Notes under the pieces: generated by a model
Seen by the model: the letters and a program-made list of their open reading frames with translations, nothing else
Database searches by the model: none
What the model was told of the DNA's origin: nothing
Translations under genes and position numbers: made by a program
Shown here: positions 4,931-5,005 of the stretch, one piece after another
Position numbering within the stretch: position 1 is the stretch's first letter
Layout: each line of letters starts with the position of its first letter
NCBI GenBank assembly: GCA_021814735.1
Contig: JAKAHX010000167.1
Location: forward strand, 1 to 5,005
Reading direction: 5' to 3'
DNA: 5,005 nucleotides
Origin: Chloroflexota bacterium
GTDB lineage: Bacteria; Chloroflexota; Limnocylindria; Limnocylindrales; CSP1-4

Positions 4931-5005
4931 GGGCCGGTAGCTCAGCGGTCAGAGCAGGGGGCTTTTAACCCTCGTGTCCTGGGTTCGAATCCCAGCCGGC
5001 TCACC
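4931..5005 (+). tRNA. tRNA-Lys (anticodon UUU), last base of CCA beyond the window
   Basis: A full cloverleaf can be drawn. The acceptor stem is GGGCCGG (4931-4937) with CCGGCTC (4996-5002), including one G-U pair. The D stem is GCTC (4940-4943) with GAGC (4952-4955). The anticodon stem is GGGGG (4957-4961) with CCCTC (4969-4973), around the loop CTTTTAA, so the anticodon TTT is at 4964-4966. A 5-base variable loop follows, then the T arm CTGGG-TTCGAAT-CCCAG (4979-4995). The discriminator is A5003, then CC at 5004-5005, so the CCA tail appears to be genome-encoded. It decodes AAA and AAG. TACCCT at 4919-4924 could be a -10 starting transcription at or near the mature 5' end; no -35 is evident. 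Confidence 0.96.

Noticed and set aside
37..4940. Very long plus-strand open frames, including 37-1479, 1436-3661, 1885-3888 and 3171-4940
   Set aside because: Their products are Arg/Ser/Pro/Gly-rich with no recognisable domains, and they lie antisense to genes with clear families (DsbA-like, DUF2203, response regulator). Such frames are expected shadows at this base composition.

Overview
This is a very G+C-rich bacterial window. All recognisable protein genes read right to left on the minus strand, and one tRNA gene at the right edge is on the plus strand. The strong G/C bias at third codon positions, GTG starts, long open antisense frames, a DUF2203 protein and a KdpE-like regulator suggest a high-GC single-membrane-type bacterium such as a Chloroflexota (Limnocylindria-like) or actinobacterial lineage. 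That placement is inference; no phylogenetic marker is present.

Layout in minus-strand transcription order (right to left): an OmpR/KdpE-type response regulator (3999-4757) with a strong Shine-Dalgarno and no histidine kinase in the window; a GC-rich hairpin directly after its stop; a DUF2203 protein (3501-3899); 17 bases later a long protein whose N-terminal half looks like the homocysteine S-methyltransferase fold but lacks all of its zinc cysteines (2158-3483); a four-copy 39-bp tandem repeat (2027-2182) that best fits a small Ser/Pro/Ala repeat ORF overlapping the methyltransferase-like stop as GTGA (1934-2161); a membrane-anchored DsbA-like thiol oxidoreductase with a C-terminal hexapeptide-repeat tail (917-1852, possibly starting at CTG 1879); a hairpin; then a promoter driving a membrane-anchored protein with a long disordered linker that runs off the left edge (1-791). 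On the plus strand, tRNA-Lys(UUU) begins at 4931 and reaches the window end within its CCA tail.

Functionally, the left half encodes two proteins anchored by one N-terminal helix, at least one of which (DsbA-like) faces outside the membrane for disulfide chemistry. The middle pair (DUF2203 and the degenerate methyltransferase-like protein) is probably co-transcribed, but the role of neither is known. The most unusual part is 1876-2182. There a 39-bp repeat array overlaps the end of the methyltransferase-like gene, and a single base change relative to the other repeat copies creates both that gene's stop and a possible start for the next. I found no CRISPR array, insertion sequence, phage gene or defence system.
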